NCBI GenBank assembly: GCA_964463485.1
Contig: CAYXDO010000051.1
Location: 1 to 64,000 of the forward strand
Length of the DNA: 64,000 nt
Reading direction: 5' to 3'
Source: CAYXDO01 sp964463485
GTDB taxonomy: Bacteria > Myxococcota > Kuafuiibacteriia > Kuafuiibacteriales > Kuafuiibacteriaceae
A program made the position numbers and the translations under genes. Below the pieces are notes generated by a model. That model did not search any database and was not told the origin of the DNA. It saw only the letters and a program-made list of their open reading frames with translations. Below are positions 16,901-25,497 of the stretch, in pieces (the first letter of the stretch is position 1; the number at the start of each line of letters is the position of its first letter).

Positions 16901-16967
16901 AGAAGTCGACGACCTGCTTTTCGCGATAACACGTGAAGCCATCGATCTCGATGCGAATGGGTTTCAT
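13911..16967 (-). CDS. sbcC: DNA repair exonuclease SbcC (Rad50 family)
   Basis: A 1018-aa SMC-like ATPase. The N-terminus MKPIRIEIDGFTCYREKQVVDFSGLRLFAITGPTGAGKSTLLDALTFALYG includes Walker A GPTGAGKS. A long coiled coil follows, interrupted near residue 500 by the zinc hook CPVC. The C-terminus has the ABC signature LSGGE and Walker B SLFIDEGFGTLD. With SbcD it opens DNA hairpins and processes protein-blocked or broken ends. It is the last gene of a four-gene operon and overlaps sbcD by 4 bases. Length and motifs are normal. Confidence 0.97.
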   Translation of the reverse strand: MKPIRIEIDGFTCYREKQVVDFSGLRLFAITGPTGAGKSTLLDALTFALYGEIPRVGNQFRSMISKGRDRASVLLDFEVANRKFRVVRTARPGSTGATAKLEEITDPEKIRSVSAGVKDVSSILEREILGLDYEAFTRSVLLPQGKFAEFLASNPRDQRTLMQELLKIDVYQRMHTLASDRARTLKERESELSQTIRDLGDPTEELLGRLEQEATLAAEAEESISKLLGPREVELQELRHRRVVSRQLDDAEAELSRVSARNGEHEDRLRKIRLAFRARGLLPAISAEKAAHDKSRSLDSAVAMAKASLAEAEEALNRAMAAKRQAAGAAESIPELEARIAVLDGLLPRIAQRDELRAAKSDLEGRVEGARANLAVRKYELETAAREKKQNDAKLSQLQHEIEALGFQSAELEAIEEGVPHAVRFESALDERERVSSEKTRGEADMKAATARFDRARQAQDETTQRLDAASSAHDVAVRALEALRNAHAALHLQKALEPGQPCPVCTQTVSKIPDRAVAGPLGDAETAATLRAKELAEADQRARAAREAVAREEERLKTAKKKLVELLALELEVRSRCQAAETEVRATLNAAGATPSGDLIQQLRALHEKLKRAKARAEQHEAERARLLGARERLAGRESLLSSRLDQLTADLGERADELERLTHRLDALEVELAGASPSERESARRRVEVLRRDLADRVKDEFHAERAVAERRVELDSWLSQARRFADEAAAITNETRRAIEREGFEDADAVRRAALDDSDLASSERETKAHQAALSELASRTKTLTEQLGGAKVTDEEVRVKESANEADRARRRDAADKASHAKADARRVRENLEVARKMISQRDSVATDQRTYTELTNDLRSDRLQEYVLAESLGDLVKGASERLERMSHRYGLEYDSSTRFSVIDRDLGDARRSTDTLSGGETFLASLALAMELSAQIQSRAGAVRLDSLFIDEGFGTLDLESLELVAEAIESIPVDGRLVGIVTHVPALAERMPSRIEVEKRRTGSVVKVVEG

Positions 16968-18148
16968 GGCTCAGCGTCTCGGTGCTCCGCGAGCTCCCAG
17001 AGTCCGACGAAGGCGGTGACTAGATTGTCAGAGGGCTCGATCCCCTGATGCGTCTGCCGATAATACGCCCGGTAGATCTCGGCCGGCGGGGCGCCCATCC
17101 GAGACTCCTGAGCCTCTGGGGCACCTTCGATGACCGGGAGCACGGGGTGCACGACCACGGCGCGCTCCAGCTGTCGCTTCACTTTGTTGGCGAGGTCGGG
17201 ATCGGGCCGATCGACCGGGACCTCCACCCGCAGCCAGCCGAGCTGGTCGAGCTCCTGTTTGCGGCTCTCGATTTCGGGGAGAGTCACTCTGATTTTGGCG
17301 AGGGGGCGCGCGCCTCGGTAGGGAACTCGGGCTCTCGTGGCTGGCAACCCAGGGCTGGCCTCGATGAGGACGAACGACTTTTCCTCTCCGGCCTCGCCAA
17401 AATCCATCTGCAACGGGGAGCCTGCATACTCAGCCGGTGCGGCCACACTGGGTAGCGCTTGGGGGCGATGAATGTGGCCGAGGGCGATGTAACTCGCCGC
17501 GGTCGGTAACATCTGCGGGCTCGTCGCCCAACTCTCCCCGAGGTGCACCGGCCTCTCGGACCCCTCGATCCGTGTGAACGCCGCGCCGTCGACGAGTGTG
17601 TGAGACACGACCAGGTTCACGGCGTCGTCGCGGAAGCTCTCGGACAACGCCGAAAACAACGAACCCATCGCGTCGGCATAGGTTTGATGAACCGCGGTGT
17701 CGCTGTCGGCGAGCTCACGAGCGGAGATCAGGTTTCTCACACTCGCGAACGGCAGGGCCGCGACGATCGCGGGCTCGCCCGATCGTGAGTCGATCCGAAC
17801 GACGCCGCCGCGCTCCGCTCGCGCAGGTCTTCCGAGCGCGTGCACCCCCACGAGCTCGGCCAACGTACCCCAAGCCTCTATTCGAACTGGGTTGTCGTGA
17901 TTGCCTGCGATGACCACCGTTCGTGCTCCAGACTGTCCGATCCGTTTCAACGTCCGGAACACGACTCGCTCGGCTTCGCCGGCGGGCGCCCCGCTGTCAA
18001 AGACGTCACCGGAGAGTAGGACGAGGTCGATGTGCTCGTCCTCCACGAACGTTGCCAGGCTCGCAAGCGCCGCCTCGAGCTCGTCGAGGCGTGAGATACC
18101 TTTCCAGACCCGGCCTGCGTGCCAGTCGCTCGTGTGGACGATTCTCAT
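16964..18148 (-). CDS. sbcD: DNA repair exonuclease SbcD (Mre11 family)
   Basis: A 394-aa calcineurin-like nuclease with the metal-binding motifs in order: TSDWHAG, LLSGDVFDSG, VIAGNHDNP, NLVVSHTLVDG and ALGHIHRPQ. It is the Mn2+-dependent nuclease subunit of SbcCD. It overlaps herA upstream by 4 bases (ATGA) and sbcC downstream by 4, so subunit ratios are probably set by translational coupling. The linkage to herA and nurA recalls the archaeal mre11-rad50-herA-nurA operon. Confidence 0.96.
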   Translation of the reverse strand: MRIVHTSDWHAGRVWKGISRLDELEAALASLATFVEDEHIDLVLLSGDVFDSGAPAGEAERVVFRTLKRIGQSGARTVVIAGNHDNPVRIEAWGTLAELVGVHALGRPARAERGGVVRIDSRSGEPAIVAALPFASVRNLISARELADSDTAVHQTYADAMGSLFSALSESFRDDAVNLVVSHTLVDGAAFTRIEGSERPVHLGESWATSPQMLPTAASYIALGHIHRPQALPSVAAPAEYAGSPLQMDFGEAGEEKSFVLIEASPGLPATRARVPYRGARPLAKIRVTLPEIESRKQELDQLGWLRVEVPVDRPDPDLANKVKRQLERAVVVHPVLPVIEGAPEAQESRMGAPPAEIYRAYYRQTHQGIEPSDNLVTAFVGLWELAEHRDAEP

Positions 18149-19881
18149 CCGTCATTCTCGAAGCCGCCGAACACCTCCTGGGCGGATTTTCGTGGAGCCT
18201 CGGCCTCGCTAGCCCGGGTCGCCCAGGCGGGAAATGGGAACCTGAGGAGAATGGGCGTGGGAATTTCCGGCTGCGCAACGATCATCGTTCCGGGCTGCAG
18301 CAAGCTCGCGCGGGATCGGGCTGCCGACGTCAAGTAGCCGTACTCACTTCGCTCGCTCTCGGCGACGTCCAGGCGACCGACTACGCGGATCGAGGCGTTG
18401 CCCACGATGCGGCGCTCCACCTCACTCGCCGTTTGCTGCGCGCCCAACAACGAGACTCCGAGCGACCGGCCGCGCTCTGCGATGTCTCGAAGGACCTCTT
18501 TGATCGAGCTCGAACCCTCGCGCGGAGCGTATTTATTGAGCTCGTCGAGGACCACGAAGACCAGCGGCCGGGCCGTCCCGTGGGTCTCCTTCTGGGCCAT
18601 CATTTTCTGCAGCAGCACGCCGACGACGAACATCTGCGCGCGCGAGCGCAGACCGTGAATGTCGACGACGGTGACTTGATGTCGATTCCAGTCGATCCCG
18701 AGCCGGCGAGACTCGGAGTCGCCGCGGATCAAATGGCCGAGCTCGTCGCTTACGGCGTGTAGCCTGCGGCGGAAAGCATCGAGCGTTCCGCTCGCGAGAG
18801 GCGAGCCTCCCATCATCGTCTCGAGTTGAGGTGTGTCGATCAGATCGACGAGGTCGCGGAAGCTCTCGAGTCGGTGCCCCGACACGGTCAGCGAAGGATC
18901 GTCGGGATCGGTTTTGTCGCACTCTTCGGCGGCGCGCTGGAGCGCGTTTTCGACCCGTGAGATCACGAACGACACTTGAGTCTTCATGTCGTCCGCTTCG
19001 GCGAAGGCGAACCGCAGGAGGCGCTCCCGGGCGAGGGTGCGAACGGTCCAAGCGTAGGGAGCGACTCCGGTCTGGCGGCCGCCGGTCGCCGGCATCGGCG
19101 CCCCGGGGGCCTTGCGCACGGGCGCATAGAGCCCCACTCCCTCGAAGGGTCCCACTGGCAGGCCGAGCTTCTCATACTCTGCGCGAGCCGACGCAGGCAG
19201 CTTGATGTTGGGTTTGTCGAGCCAGAGGAGATCTTCTCCTTTGACGTTGAACACCAAGGCCTTGGTGTTCGCCCGCTCGACGCCGAGCGCCTTGGAGCGA
19301 AAGAGAGAATAAATCAGGAAGGTGGCGTAGCTCGTCTTCGTGGCGACGCCAGGGATGCCGCTGATGGACGCGTGCGCGCCGCGGGTTCCGTCGAGAAAAT
19401 CGAGGTTCGCAAAAACAGGCTCTCCCGATCGAGTGAGCCCGATCGGGATCTTCTTTTCCATCCGGTCGAAGCACAGCGCGCGCTGGTAGTCCGCTCCGCG
19501 AACGACGCGAACAGAGTCCCCAGGCTCGGGCGGTGCGAAGACCTCAGGCTCGATGCGCGTCACTTGCACGTGGGCAGAGTGCGACACTTCCGCCGGGAGC
19601 AACCCGTCGGCCACGCGGAAGCCGTCGCCATCGAACTGCGTACCCTCGAGCTTCTTTCGAACTTCGTCGACGATTCCATAATATGTGATGGGTACGCCCG
19701 CCGGTGTCTCCCCATCGACTACGATGTGATCGTCGAGCTCCAGCTGTCGGCCCGGTCGGATCCCGACCCAGAACTGGAGCGGCGAGACGTCGCGGGTTCC
19801 GAGCACGATCCCGACCGACTCGAGGTCGGCCGCGGAGATCTCGACAGGTTTGGGTTCCGGATTCGTTTTCTTGGGTTTCAT
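18145..19881 (-). CDS. herA: HerA-family DNA translocase/helicase
   Basis: A 578-aa protein, counting from ATG at 19881, which overlaps the nurA stop by 4 bases (the frame extends further up to 19953). An N-terminal HAS-barrel-type region (VGIVLGTRDVSPLQFWVGI...LELDDHIVV) is followed by the FtsK/HerA ATPase core: Walker A-like SGIPGVATKTSY, VFNVKGEDLLWL and Walker B PLVFVVLDELNKYAP. C-terminal motifs are ISVRVVGRL and YGYLTSAARSR. HerA forms hexamers that pump DNA to the NurA nuclease during end resection. The Walker A is a GxxTKT variant, as is common in the family. Confidence 0.88.
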   Translation of the reverse strand: MKPKKTNPEPKPVEISAADLESVGIVLGTRDVSPLQFWVGIRPGRQLELDDHIVVDGETPAGVPITYYGIVDEVRKKLEGTQFDGDGFRVADGLLPAEVSHSAHVQVTRIEPEVFAPPEPGDSVRVVRGADYQRALCFDRMEKKIPIGLTRSGEPVFANLDFLDGTRGAHASISGIPGVATKTSYATFLIYSLFRSKALGVERANTKALVFNVKGEDLLWLDKPNIKLPASARAEYEKLGLPVGPFEGVGLYAPVRKAPGAPMPATGGRQTGVAPYAWTVRTLARERLLRFAFAEADDMKTQVSFVISRVENALQRAAEECDKTDPDDPSLTVSGHRLESFRDLVDLIDTPQLETMMGGSPLASGTLDAFRRRLHAVSDELGHLIRGDSESRRLGIDWNRHQVTVVDIHGLRSRAQMFVVGVLLQKMMAQKETHGTARPLVFVVLDELNKYAPREGSSSIKEVLRDIAERGRSLGVSLLGAQQTASEVERRIVGNASIRVVGRLDVAESERSEYGYLTSAARSRASLLQPGTMIVAQPEIPTPILLRFPFPAWATRASEAEAPRKSAQEVFGGFENDG

Positions 19882-20867
19882 GAGTTCGTTCTCGTCCCCA
19901 GACTCTCCTGCTCGGCCAGGGCCATGCGGGCGCGAATCAGCCGGCGAATCCACGCTTGATCACCGAGCAGGCGCCTGAGGTAGGTTTCGAGCGCGCCGAT
20001 GGGCATGAGGTTCTGAGGCGATCGCGGGTCTCGAGCTCGGCTCGGAGCCAGCGGCGGGAGGGTCGAGGTGAGTGTGTCCGCGATTTTCACGGCCGAGTCC
20101 TTGCCGCGCGAGGCAAGCACTTCGAGCCGAGCCACACCGGAGAGCGGCGATTCTCCGGGGAGCGGGTCAGCCAACCTGAGAAACCACCCGTAGCGGGGCG
20201 AACGGATCGCTTTGAGCAGAAACAGAGGGCTCCGCTGCCCCCTCTTCATTCGCGCCAGAATACTCATCGCCGACGTGGGGACGTACAGCCGTTCGATGCG
20301 CTTCACGTAGCCCACGACCGTACCCTCCGCGTCGGCCTCGATGGGTCCGTCCGCGAGCACCAAGGCGCCGCGCTTGGCCGCGTCCCTAGCTGCTTTGGTC
20401 TCGATCCGTCTCATCCGCTCGAGGGCCGCGCGCAGAGGCGCGTCGGGTCCTTCGCCGGGCCAACTCATCGCCTCGTAAATCAAGTCGTCGCGAACGGCCA
20501 AGCTCGTGTCGGCCGACTCACCCGATCCGACCGCGAGCACGCGGACGACGGTCGGCGGGTCGAAGGTCGCGACTCCGTCCGAGATCGTCACCGAGCCCGA
20601 AGCCACGCTGGCCAAGGCTGCGTGAACGAGCTGCCCACCCACGTCTGCTACGAGTCGCGCATCGAGCCTCCGAACGCCGTCAACGAGCGCGAGCAGGGCG
20701 GCGCGACTCGACGGTTGCGGCGTGACCGGCGCCCAGGCCGGGAAAGAAATCTCGACGTCGGCGTCGACGGTCTCCGGATCGGCGGCTTCCGCCTCCATCG
20801 GCATCTCCGATCCGAAGGACGCCTCCCACGGATCCAGTCGCAGGCCTGTGCTTCCGAAACCCACCAT
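19878..20867 (-). CDS. nurA: NurA-type 5'-3' nuclease
   Basis: A 329-aa protein. It has the two acidic NurA motifs: ALVDGVRRLDARL (about residues 66-78, with the catalytic Asp) and a later GALVLADGPI. The rest (IERLYVPTSAMSILARMKRG, SPRYGWFLRLADPLPGES, VARLEVLA) follows the RNase-H-like NurA layout with a C-terminal helical part. NurA partners HerA for processive resection of DNA ends. First gene of the nurA-herA-sbcD-sbcC operon, with a 4-base overlap to herA. Family assignment rests on motif order and context. Confidence 0.8.
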   Translation of the reverse strand: MVGFGSTGLRLDPWEASFGSEMPMEAEAADPETVDADVEISFPAWAPVTPQPSSRAALLALVDGVRRLDARLVADVGGQLVHAALASVASGSVTISDGVATFDPPTVVRVLAVGSGESADTSLAVRDDLIYEAMSWPGEGPDAPLRAALERMRRIETKAARDAAKRGALVLADGPIEADAEGTVVGYVKRIERLYVPTSAMSILARMKRGQRSPLFLLKAIRSPRYGWFLRLADPLPGESPLSGVARLEVLASRGKDSAVKIADTLTSTLPPLAPSRARDPRSPQNLMPIGALETYLRRLLGDQAWIRRLIRARMALAEQESLGTRTNS

Positions 20868-21215
20868 CCCGATTTATCCGGGCACAGCCTTGGCTTTTGG
20901 GCAGGGGGAGGCAAGCGCTGAACGGGCCTGTGGTCCAGGACGGCGCTCCGCTTCATGCTCCTTCGGTCAGAATCGAGCACGCGCACGATATCCCTTAGTG
21001 GACGTCCCCGGAAGTGAGGGGCCCCAAGAGAAACCACAGAGAGCACAGAGCGAGGTCCACCGAGCACACAGATGATGAATCTCCGTATCTTCTGCGCGGC
21101 TTCTTCGTGGAGGCTTCTCAATGATTCCAGCCGATCGAAACAGGAGTGCTCCGTGCCTCGGCCTGGGTTCGCTCCGGACGATTTCGATCGAGGCGACGAG
21201 CAGGAGCGTCGGGCG
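20868..21215. other. Gene-free region with a CACAGAG-type dispersed repeat
   Basis: 348 bp between the divergent neighbours nurA (minus) and the 3' end of the AlgH gene. At 21029-21066 there is a purine-rich ACCACAGAGAGCACAGAG segment with CGAG/CACCGAG units; a degenerate relative lies at 61600-61640. The nurA promoter must lie here, but I see no convincing -35/-10 pair. No coding frame is supported. Confidence 0.5.
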
Positions 21216-21788
21216 TCAGGCGTCGCCGGATCGCTGGGAGACCAGGAGGCGCGGATCGATTCCCAAGAGCGCGAGGGCTGCGTTCCATCGATCTTCGATC
21301 GGTGTCTCGAACAAGATTCGGTCGTCGAGGTCGACGGCGATCCATGCGCCTTCCTTGATCTCGTCGTCGAGCTGGCCTGGGGCCCAGCCGGCGTAGCCGA
21401 GCGCCAGGATGCGACGAGGCGCGGACCGTTGCTGCGCAAAGGCGCCAAGCAGGTCCTTCGAGGTGCTCACGCACAGATTCGCGGTGACCTCGAGGACGTT
21501 TTCGTCGGGCGTGGTGACGTTCGTCTTGTCGAAGATCAGCCAGCCAGTGTGGGGCGCGACGGGTCCGCCCCTCAGCACGGGGAGCTCCGGGACGAGAGCG
21601 CCGCCGTCTTTGGCCACACCTAGCTCTCGCGCGATTTGCGGGAACGTGATTTCGGCGGGTCGGTTGATGATGAAGCCGAGCGAGCCCCCTTCCTGGTGTT
21701 GCACCAGCAAGACGACACTTCGGGCGAAGTTCGGGTCGAGCAGCGAAGGCGACGCGACCAGAATCCCGGTCTTGAGCTCGGCCGGCAT
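21216..21788 (-). CDS. YqgE/AlgH family protein
   Basis: A 190-aa protein of the normal length for the family. Motifs seen: LKTGILVASPSLLDPNFARSVVLLVQHQEGGSLGFIINRP, then VLRGGPVAPHTGWLIF and LGYAGWAPGQLDDEIKEGAWI, all diagnostic of DUF179. AlgH was named for an effect on alginate regulation in Pseudomonas, but its biochemical role is not established. Cytoplasmic. Single gene. Confidence 0.93.
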   Translation of the reverse strand: MPAELKTGILVASPSLLDPNFARSVVLLVQHQEGGSLGFIINRPAEITFPQIARELGVAKDGGALVPELPVLRGGPVAPHTGWLIFDKTNVTTPDENVLEVTANLCVSTSKDLLGAFAQQRSAPRRILALGYAGWAPGQLDDEIKEGAWIAVDLDDRILFETPIEDRWNAALALLGIDPRLLVSQRSGDA

Positions 21789-21893
21789 GTTCGAATGATG
21801 CAGGACTACGGGGCCGGAGGGAAGTTGCTCGGCATCACGATACCGTTTTTGCCTGCTTGCCTCCCCGACGAGACCAGGCGAAGGTCACACATC

Positions 21894-22307
21894 ATGCAGG
21901 CGCGCTTCATCTCCTTGGCATTGGTGCTTCTCACCCTCCTTTTCACCGTATCCGCCTTTGCTGATCCGGGCGCCGCAGAAAAGGCCGGCCGCGATTGGCT
22001 GGTGCTCGTCGACGGCGGCAAATTCACCGAATCTCACGATGCGTCCGGAAAGCTCTTCCGCGACGCCGTCAAACGAGACCAATGGGCCGAGCAACTCAAG
22101 GGCGTTCGTACGCCGCTTGGCAAGCTCACCGCTCGTAAGCTCAAGTCCGCGACACCGGCCAAGGCCCTGCCTGGAGCGCCCGATGGCGACTATGTGGTGA
22201 TGACTTTCGACGCGAGCTTCGAGAACAAGAAGGAAGCCGTCGAGACCTTGACCGTGTCCAAAGAGGCCGACGGCAAGTACCGAGTCGTCGGCTACTTCAT
22301 TCGGTGA
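21894..22307 (+). CDS. Secreted DUF4019-type protein
   Basis: A 137-aa protein with signal peptide MQARFISLALVLLTLLFTVSAFA. The mature part (AEKAGRDWLVLVDGGKFTESHDASGKLFRDAVKRDQWAEQL and PDGDYVVMTFDASFENKKEAVETLTV.KEADGKYRVVGYFIR) follows the DUF4019 pattern: an NTF2-like fold of unknown function found in periplasmic proteins. The gene for a transglutaminase-like protein follows on the same strand, so co-expression is possible. Confidence 0.75.
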   Translation: MQARFISLALVLLTLLFTVSAFADPGAAEKAGRDWLVLVDGGKFTESHDASGKLFRDAVKRDQWAEQLKGVRTPLGKLTARKLKSATPAKALPGAPDGDYVVMTFDASFENKKEAVETLTVSKEADGKYRVVGYFIR

Positions 22308-22374
22308 GTTTCTGAGCGACTCTTCCGTCCCATCCAACAGCGGTCGCTGGGTTCTCGGGGCCCTGATCCTCGCG

Positions 22375-24222
22375 GTGCCAGCGGCCGTAGCGATCGCGTT
22401 TCCGAGGATCGGGCTCGTGGCCGACCCGCACCGGGTGGAGCGCGTCTCGTCGGTGACGTCGACCAACCTAGCGACCCTGGTCGACGTCGCCACTGCCGCT
22501 GATGATTCGAACCTCGAGGAGCCGATGGGCGTGGAGCCCAAGGCTTGGCGTTCGATCGCCCGAACGATCGAAGTCGAGAATATCGGCGACGAACCGCTCG
22601 AGGGCGTCCGGCTCGTCGTCAACGGTCGCGACCTGACCGACGTGCGCGGGCTGCTCGATCACGCCCACGCCGGCACGGTGGACGCGGTCGATCCGCTCGC
22701 GCTCTTTCGCGCGTGGACGGAGCTTCGAGTGCATGGCGAGAGCGGAACGCCAGAGAACGCCAGCCCGCTTCACGCGCTCGCATGCTTCGGCCACACGTCG
22801 GAAAAATCGGACTCCGTCGCGCTCTTTCGGTTGTTTTCGTCGCTGGGTGTGCCTGTTCGCTTCGTGCTTCTCAAGGGTCACGAAGCCATCGAAGCCATGG
22901 TCGGCGGCGGCCCCGCGTTGTTCGACGGGGATCGGGAGGTCTTCTACACTCGCCTCGACGGAGAGCTCGCGTCGTACGCGGACCTCATGAAGGACCCCCT
23001 GCTCGCGCTGCGAGCCAAGCCATTCGGTCGGGGCAGCCGGTATGACCTCAAACGATCGTGGGCCGCCGCCACCGTGTTCGAGCCCGTCGTCACGAGCTCA
23101 GCGCCCATGGCGTCTGGTCGTCAGGAGCTTCACGGCGTCGAGGAAGGCTTCGTGTTGTTTCCCGGAGAGACGCTCCGATTCGATCTGCAGCACGCGCCGA
23201 GCCACGCTGCGGGCGTCAGTCCGATCTCGGCCGAAATACGCGAAGCGGTGCTCCGTACCATCGAGCTCGAGGTCGACAGCGAGCTCCGGAGCAAGACCCA
23301 GAATCCGGTCACGGTGAAGTCTCCTTTTCCGGTCCTCGAGCTCAGATCGAGGGACGACACCTCGCCCATCACGAGCTCGCCCTTCGTTCGATCGGTGGTG
23401 CTCGATCCGAGCGCCGGCAGAACCACTCTCGTCATGCAGGCCTCCCGCTTCGTCATGCCTCGACTTCGCAAGGGCCAGAACGTCGTGCTGGTCGAGTCCA
23501 CCCGCCCGGGTCCGGTGAAGGTCACCGTCACCTACGGCCCCAATGATCGCGCGCCTCCCGTGGCTACACTCGAGGTCGAGACCGCCACGGGACCCACCCT
23601 CGTTCCGAGCGCGACCGAGCGGTTTCAGCGCGTTCATTGGCAGGTGGCTCGGGACTCGGCGTTTTCGCAGATCGATCCGACACTCGACGTGGTCGAGCCC
23701 TACACGGGGAAGGTCGCGCTCTCGGCGATGGAACGTACTCATTTTCTCCCAGGCCGAACCTACTTCGTGCGGGTGAGAGTTGCCGCCAAGGACCGCTGGA
23801 GTCCTTTCAGCAACGTCGTCGAATTCGTCGATACCAAGCCCGCAACGCCGACCCTCAAAGGCATCCTGGTCTCGGGCGAAGAGACGCGGATCGAGCTCGA
23901 GCCCCAGAAGGGAGTCACGTTTCACGTGTTCGGAAGCGATCGGCGGGACTTCGTGCCCGATGTCTACTCCAATCACGAGCTCGTCGAGCTCGCGGGAGCA
24001 GACGTGAAGACCGCGACCGTCAGCAACCGGCTCGCTTCGGTCGACGCGGGCGCGTCGCTCACGGTCCCGACCCGTCGATTCTTTCGTGTGGTCGCCGAGC
24101 TCGCTGGATCGATTTCGGTCCCCACCGCCCTCATCGACTCGAACGCGGATCGCCCCGCGTCGGAGCTTCGGGTCCAGAGCTTGGACCCGCTGAGCGCCAA
24201 GGTCGTGAGTCTGTCGAGGTGA
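22375..24222 (+). CDS. Secreted transglutaminase-like protein with C-terminal beta domains
   Basis: 615 aa from GTG at 22375. The frame is open upstream, and a CTG at 22312 would add WVLGALILAVPAAVAIAF as an export helix, so the true start may be earlier. Residues about 125-185 (HALACFGHTSEKSDSVALFRLFSSLGVPVRFVLLKGHEAIEAMVGGGPALFDGDREVFY) resemble transglutaminase-like domains with the cysteine, histidine and aspartate region. A non-catalytic variant is possible because the usual Cys is at FGHTSEK rather than CG. The remainder is beta-rich, with a fibronectin-like stretch about residues 410-495. Role is probably at the cell surface; substrate unknown. Confidence 0.55.
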   Translation: MPAAVAIAFPRIGLVADPHRVERVSSVTSTNLATLVDVATAADDSNLEEPMGVEPKAWRSIARTIEVENIGDEPLEGVRLVVNGRDLTDVRGLLDHAHAGTVDAVDPLALFRAWTELRVHGESGTPENASPLHALACFGHTSEKSDSVALFRLFSSLGVPVRFVLLKGHEAIEAMVGGGPALFDGDREVFYTRLDGELASYADLMKDPLLALRAKPFGRGSRYDLKRSWAAATVFEPVVTSSAPMASGRQELHGVEEGFVLFPGETLRFDLQHAPSHAAGVSPISAEIREAVLRTIELEVDSELRSKTQNPVTVKSPFPVLELRSRDDTSPITSSPFVRSVVLDPSAGRTTLVMQASRFVMPRLRKGQNVVLVESTRPGPVKVTVTYGPNDRAPPVATLEVETATGPTLVPSATERFQRVHWQVARDSAFSQIDPTLDVVEPYTGKVALSAMERTHFLPGRTYFVRVRVAAKDRWSPFSNVVEFVDTKPATPTLKGILVSGEETRIELEPQKGVTFHVFGSDRRDFVPDVYSNHELVELAGADVKTATVSNRLASVDAGASLTVPTRRFFRVVAELAGSISVPTALIDSNADRPASELRVQSLDPLSAKVVSLSR

Positions 24223-24249
24223 GTATCCTCGACCGGGGGAGCTCAAAGC

Positions 24250-25332
24250 TCATGGCGCTTCGCAGCCTTCGAGCACCCTGAGCCTCTGAATTTCGTCGAG
24301 GATGCGCGCGTCTCGAACCAGCGCGATGAGCGTTCGGTCGGCGATGCCGAGCGCGGGGTCTCCTTCGGTCGCTTCCAGATACAGCCACGCCCGACCCCAA
24401 ACGGTGAGTATGGCCCGTCGCCAACACGAGTCTTCGGAGAGCTTCAGGTACGCGGCCGGATGATCTTCACGTGTCATTTTCAAATACCGACCCACGTACC
24501 AAAGGAACGTCAGGATCCCGTCGCGCTCGCTCACCGAGCCCACATACCGATCGGAGAGAGCGTAGCCGCTCGCAAGTGAGTTGACGTACTGCACCGTTTC
24601 CTCGAGCAACATGTCGAAGCCTTGGTCGCCGGAGTCGAACCGTCCGTCGTTCGGGTCGCCGTCGAGATAGATGTCTGCGTAAGAGTCGCAGTCGAAGCTT
24701 CCCCGGCCTCCGCAAGGCGCGCGCAAGCTCGAGAGCTCGTCATCGTTGATGAGGCTCCGGGCCGGCGTGCCCCTGGACGAGCCGCCCGAGCACTGAAACC
24801 GAAGAGTCGGTGTGATGACGTAGGTAGCGTCGTCGAATCCGCTTTGACCCAGATCGAAGAAATGCCCGCACTCGTGAACGATGGTCGAGAGCTGTCGGGC
24901 GACCTCGTTGGCGGAGCTCGACGGTTGTAGGAATTGATCGATGCAGTCGCCGAGCCGAGTATTCGCGAGGCCGCCTTCGACGACCGCTTTTCCGATCGGG
25001 TACCGCTTCTCGAGGACTGTGAGAATGAACGCTCGAACAGCGGTGGGTTGGTACGACGCGACGTCGCTGTCGATGTCCGCGCCGGCCATCGGCAAGCTCT
25101 CGGTGTAGAGTCCGTCGAGGCAAGCCGGATCAACTTCCGAGACCGAGGGTCGCGTCCCCCCGTCGACTTCGTCTCCGGCGTCCGTCGCGCCCGCGTCTAG
25201 GTCCGAGTGAGGGCCGCCGTCGGAACGTGGTCCGCCGTCGGTCGTGGTTCGGCGGCTCGTGCTGCGGTTGCGTTCCTCTTCGCAAGCCAAGGAGCCGAAG
25301 AGGAGGAGCCCGACGACGAGGGTACGAACCAT
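24250..25332 (-). CDS. Lipoprotein with HExxH metallopeptidase-like motif
   Basis: A 360-aa protein. Lipoprotein signal MVRTLVVGLLLFGSLAC with lipobox SLAC. An Asp/Gly-rich linker (about residues 25-70) is typical of myxobacterial surface lipoproteins. The mature domain contains STIVHECGHFFDLGQ (about residue 155), an HExxH zinc-binding motif, then several Cys (CSGG, APCGG, FDCDSYADIYLDG) and LLEETVQYVNSLASGYAL, whose glutamates could provide a third ligand. It is probably a secreted zinc metalloprotease-like protein of an unnamed family. Promoter region shared with the divergent retron operon. Confidence 0.5.
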   Translation of the reverse strand: MVRTLVVGLLLFGSLACEEERNRSTSRRTTTDGGPRSDGGPHSDLDAGATDAGDEVDGGTRPSVSEVDPACLDGLYTESLPMAGADIDSDVASYQPTAVRAFILTVLEKRYPIGKAVVEGGLANTRLGDCIDQFLQPSSSANEVARQLSTIVHECGHFFDLGQSGFDDATYVITPTLRFQCSGGSSRGTPARSLINDDELSSLRAPCGGRGSFDCDSYADIYLDGDPNDGRFDSGDQGFDMLLEETVQYVNSLASGYALSDRYVGSVSERDGILTFLWYVGRYLKMTREDHPAAYLKLSEDSCWRRAILTVWGRAWLYLEATEGDPALGIADRTLIALVRDARILDEIQRLRVLEGCEAP

Positions 25333-25459
25333 GCGCTGCGACTCTCGAGTCCGTGGGGTCGAGCGTCAATCCGACGGAGGCCCTACGGGGGTCTGCGCAG
25401 CCGCGAAGTGCCCTGGAGAGTCTAGCTCCGCGCAGGGAGTGGGAAGCAGCCTGCGGGGA

Positions 25460-25488
25460 TTGACGTGGGAGCGGGTTGCTCGTAGCTT
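25460..25488 (+). promoter_or_regulatory. Candidate promoter of the retron operon
   Basis: TTGACG (25460-25465), a 17-base spacer and TAGCTT (25483-25488), with the GTG start of the first retron gene only nine bases after the -10. No Shine-Dalgarno is visible, so a leaderless mRNA is likely. Nearly the same block (GGATTGACG-GGGA-CGGG) recurs at 30822-30840 just past the retron. Confidence 0.45.
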
Positions 25489-25497
25489 CCCCGGCTG

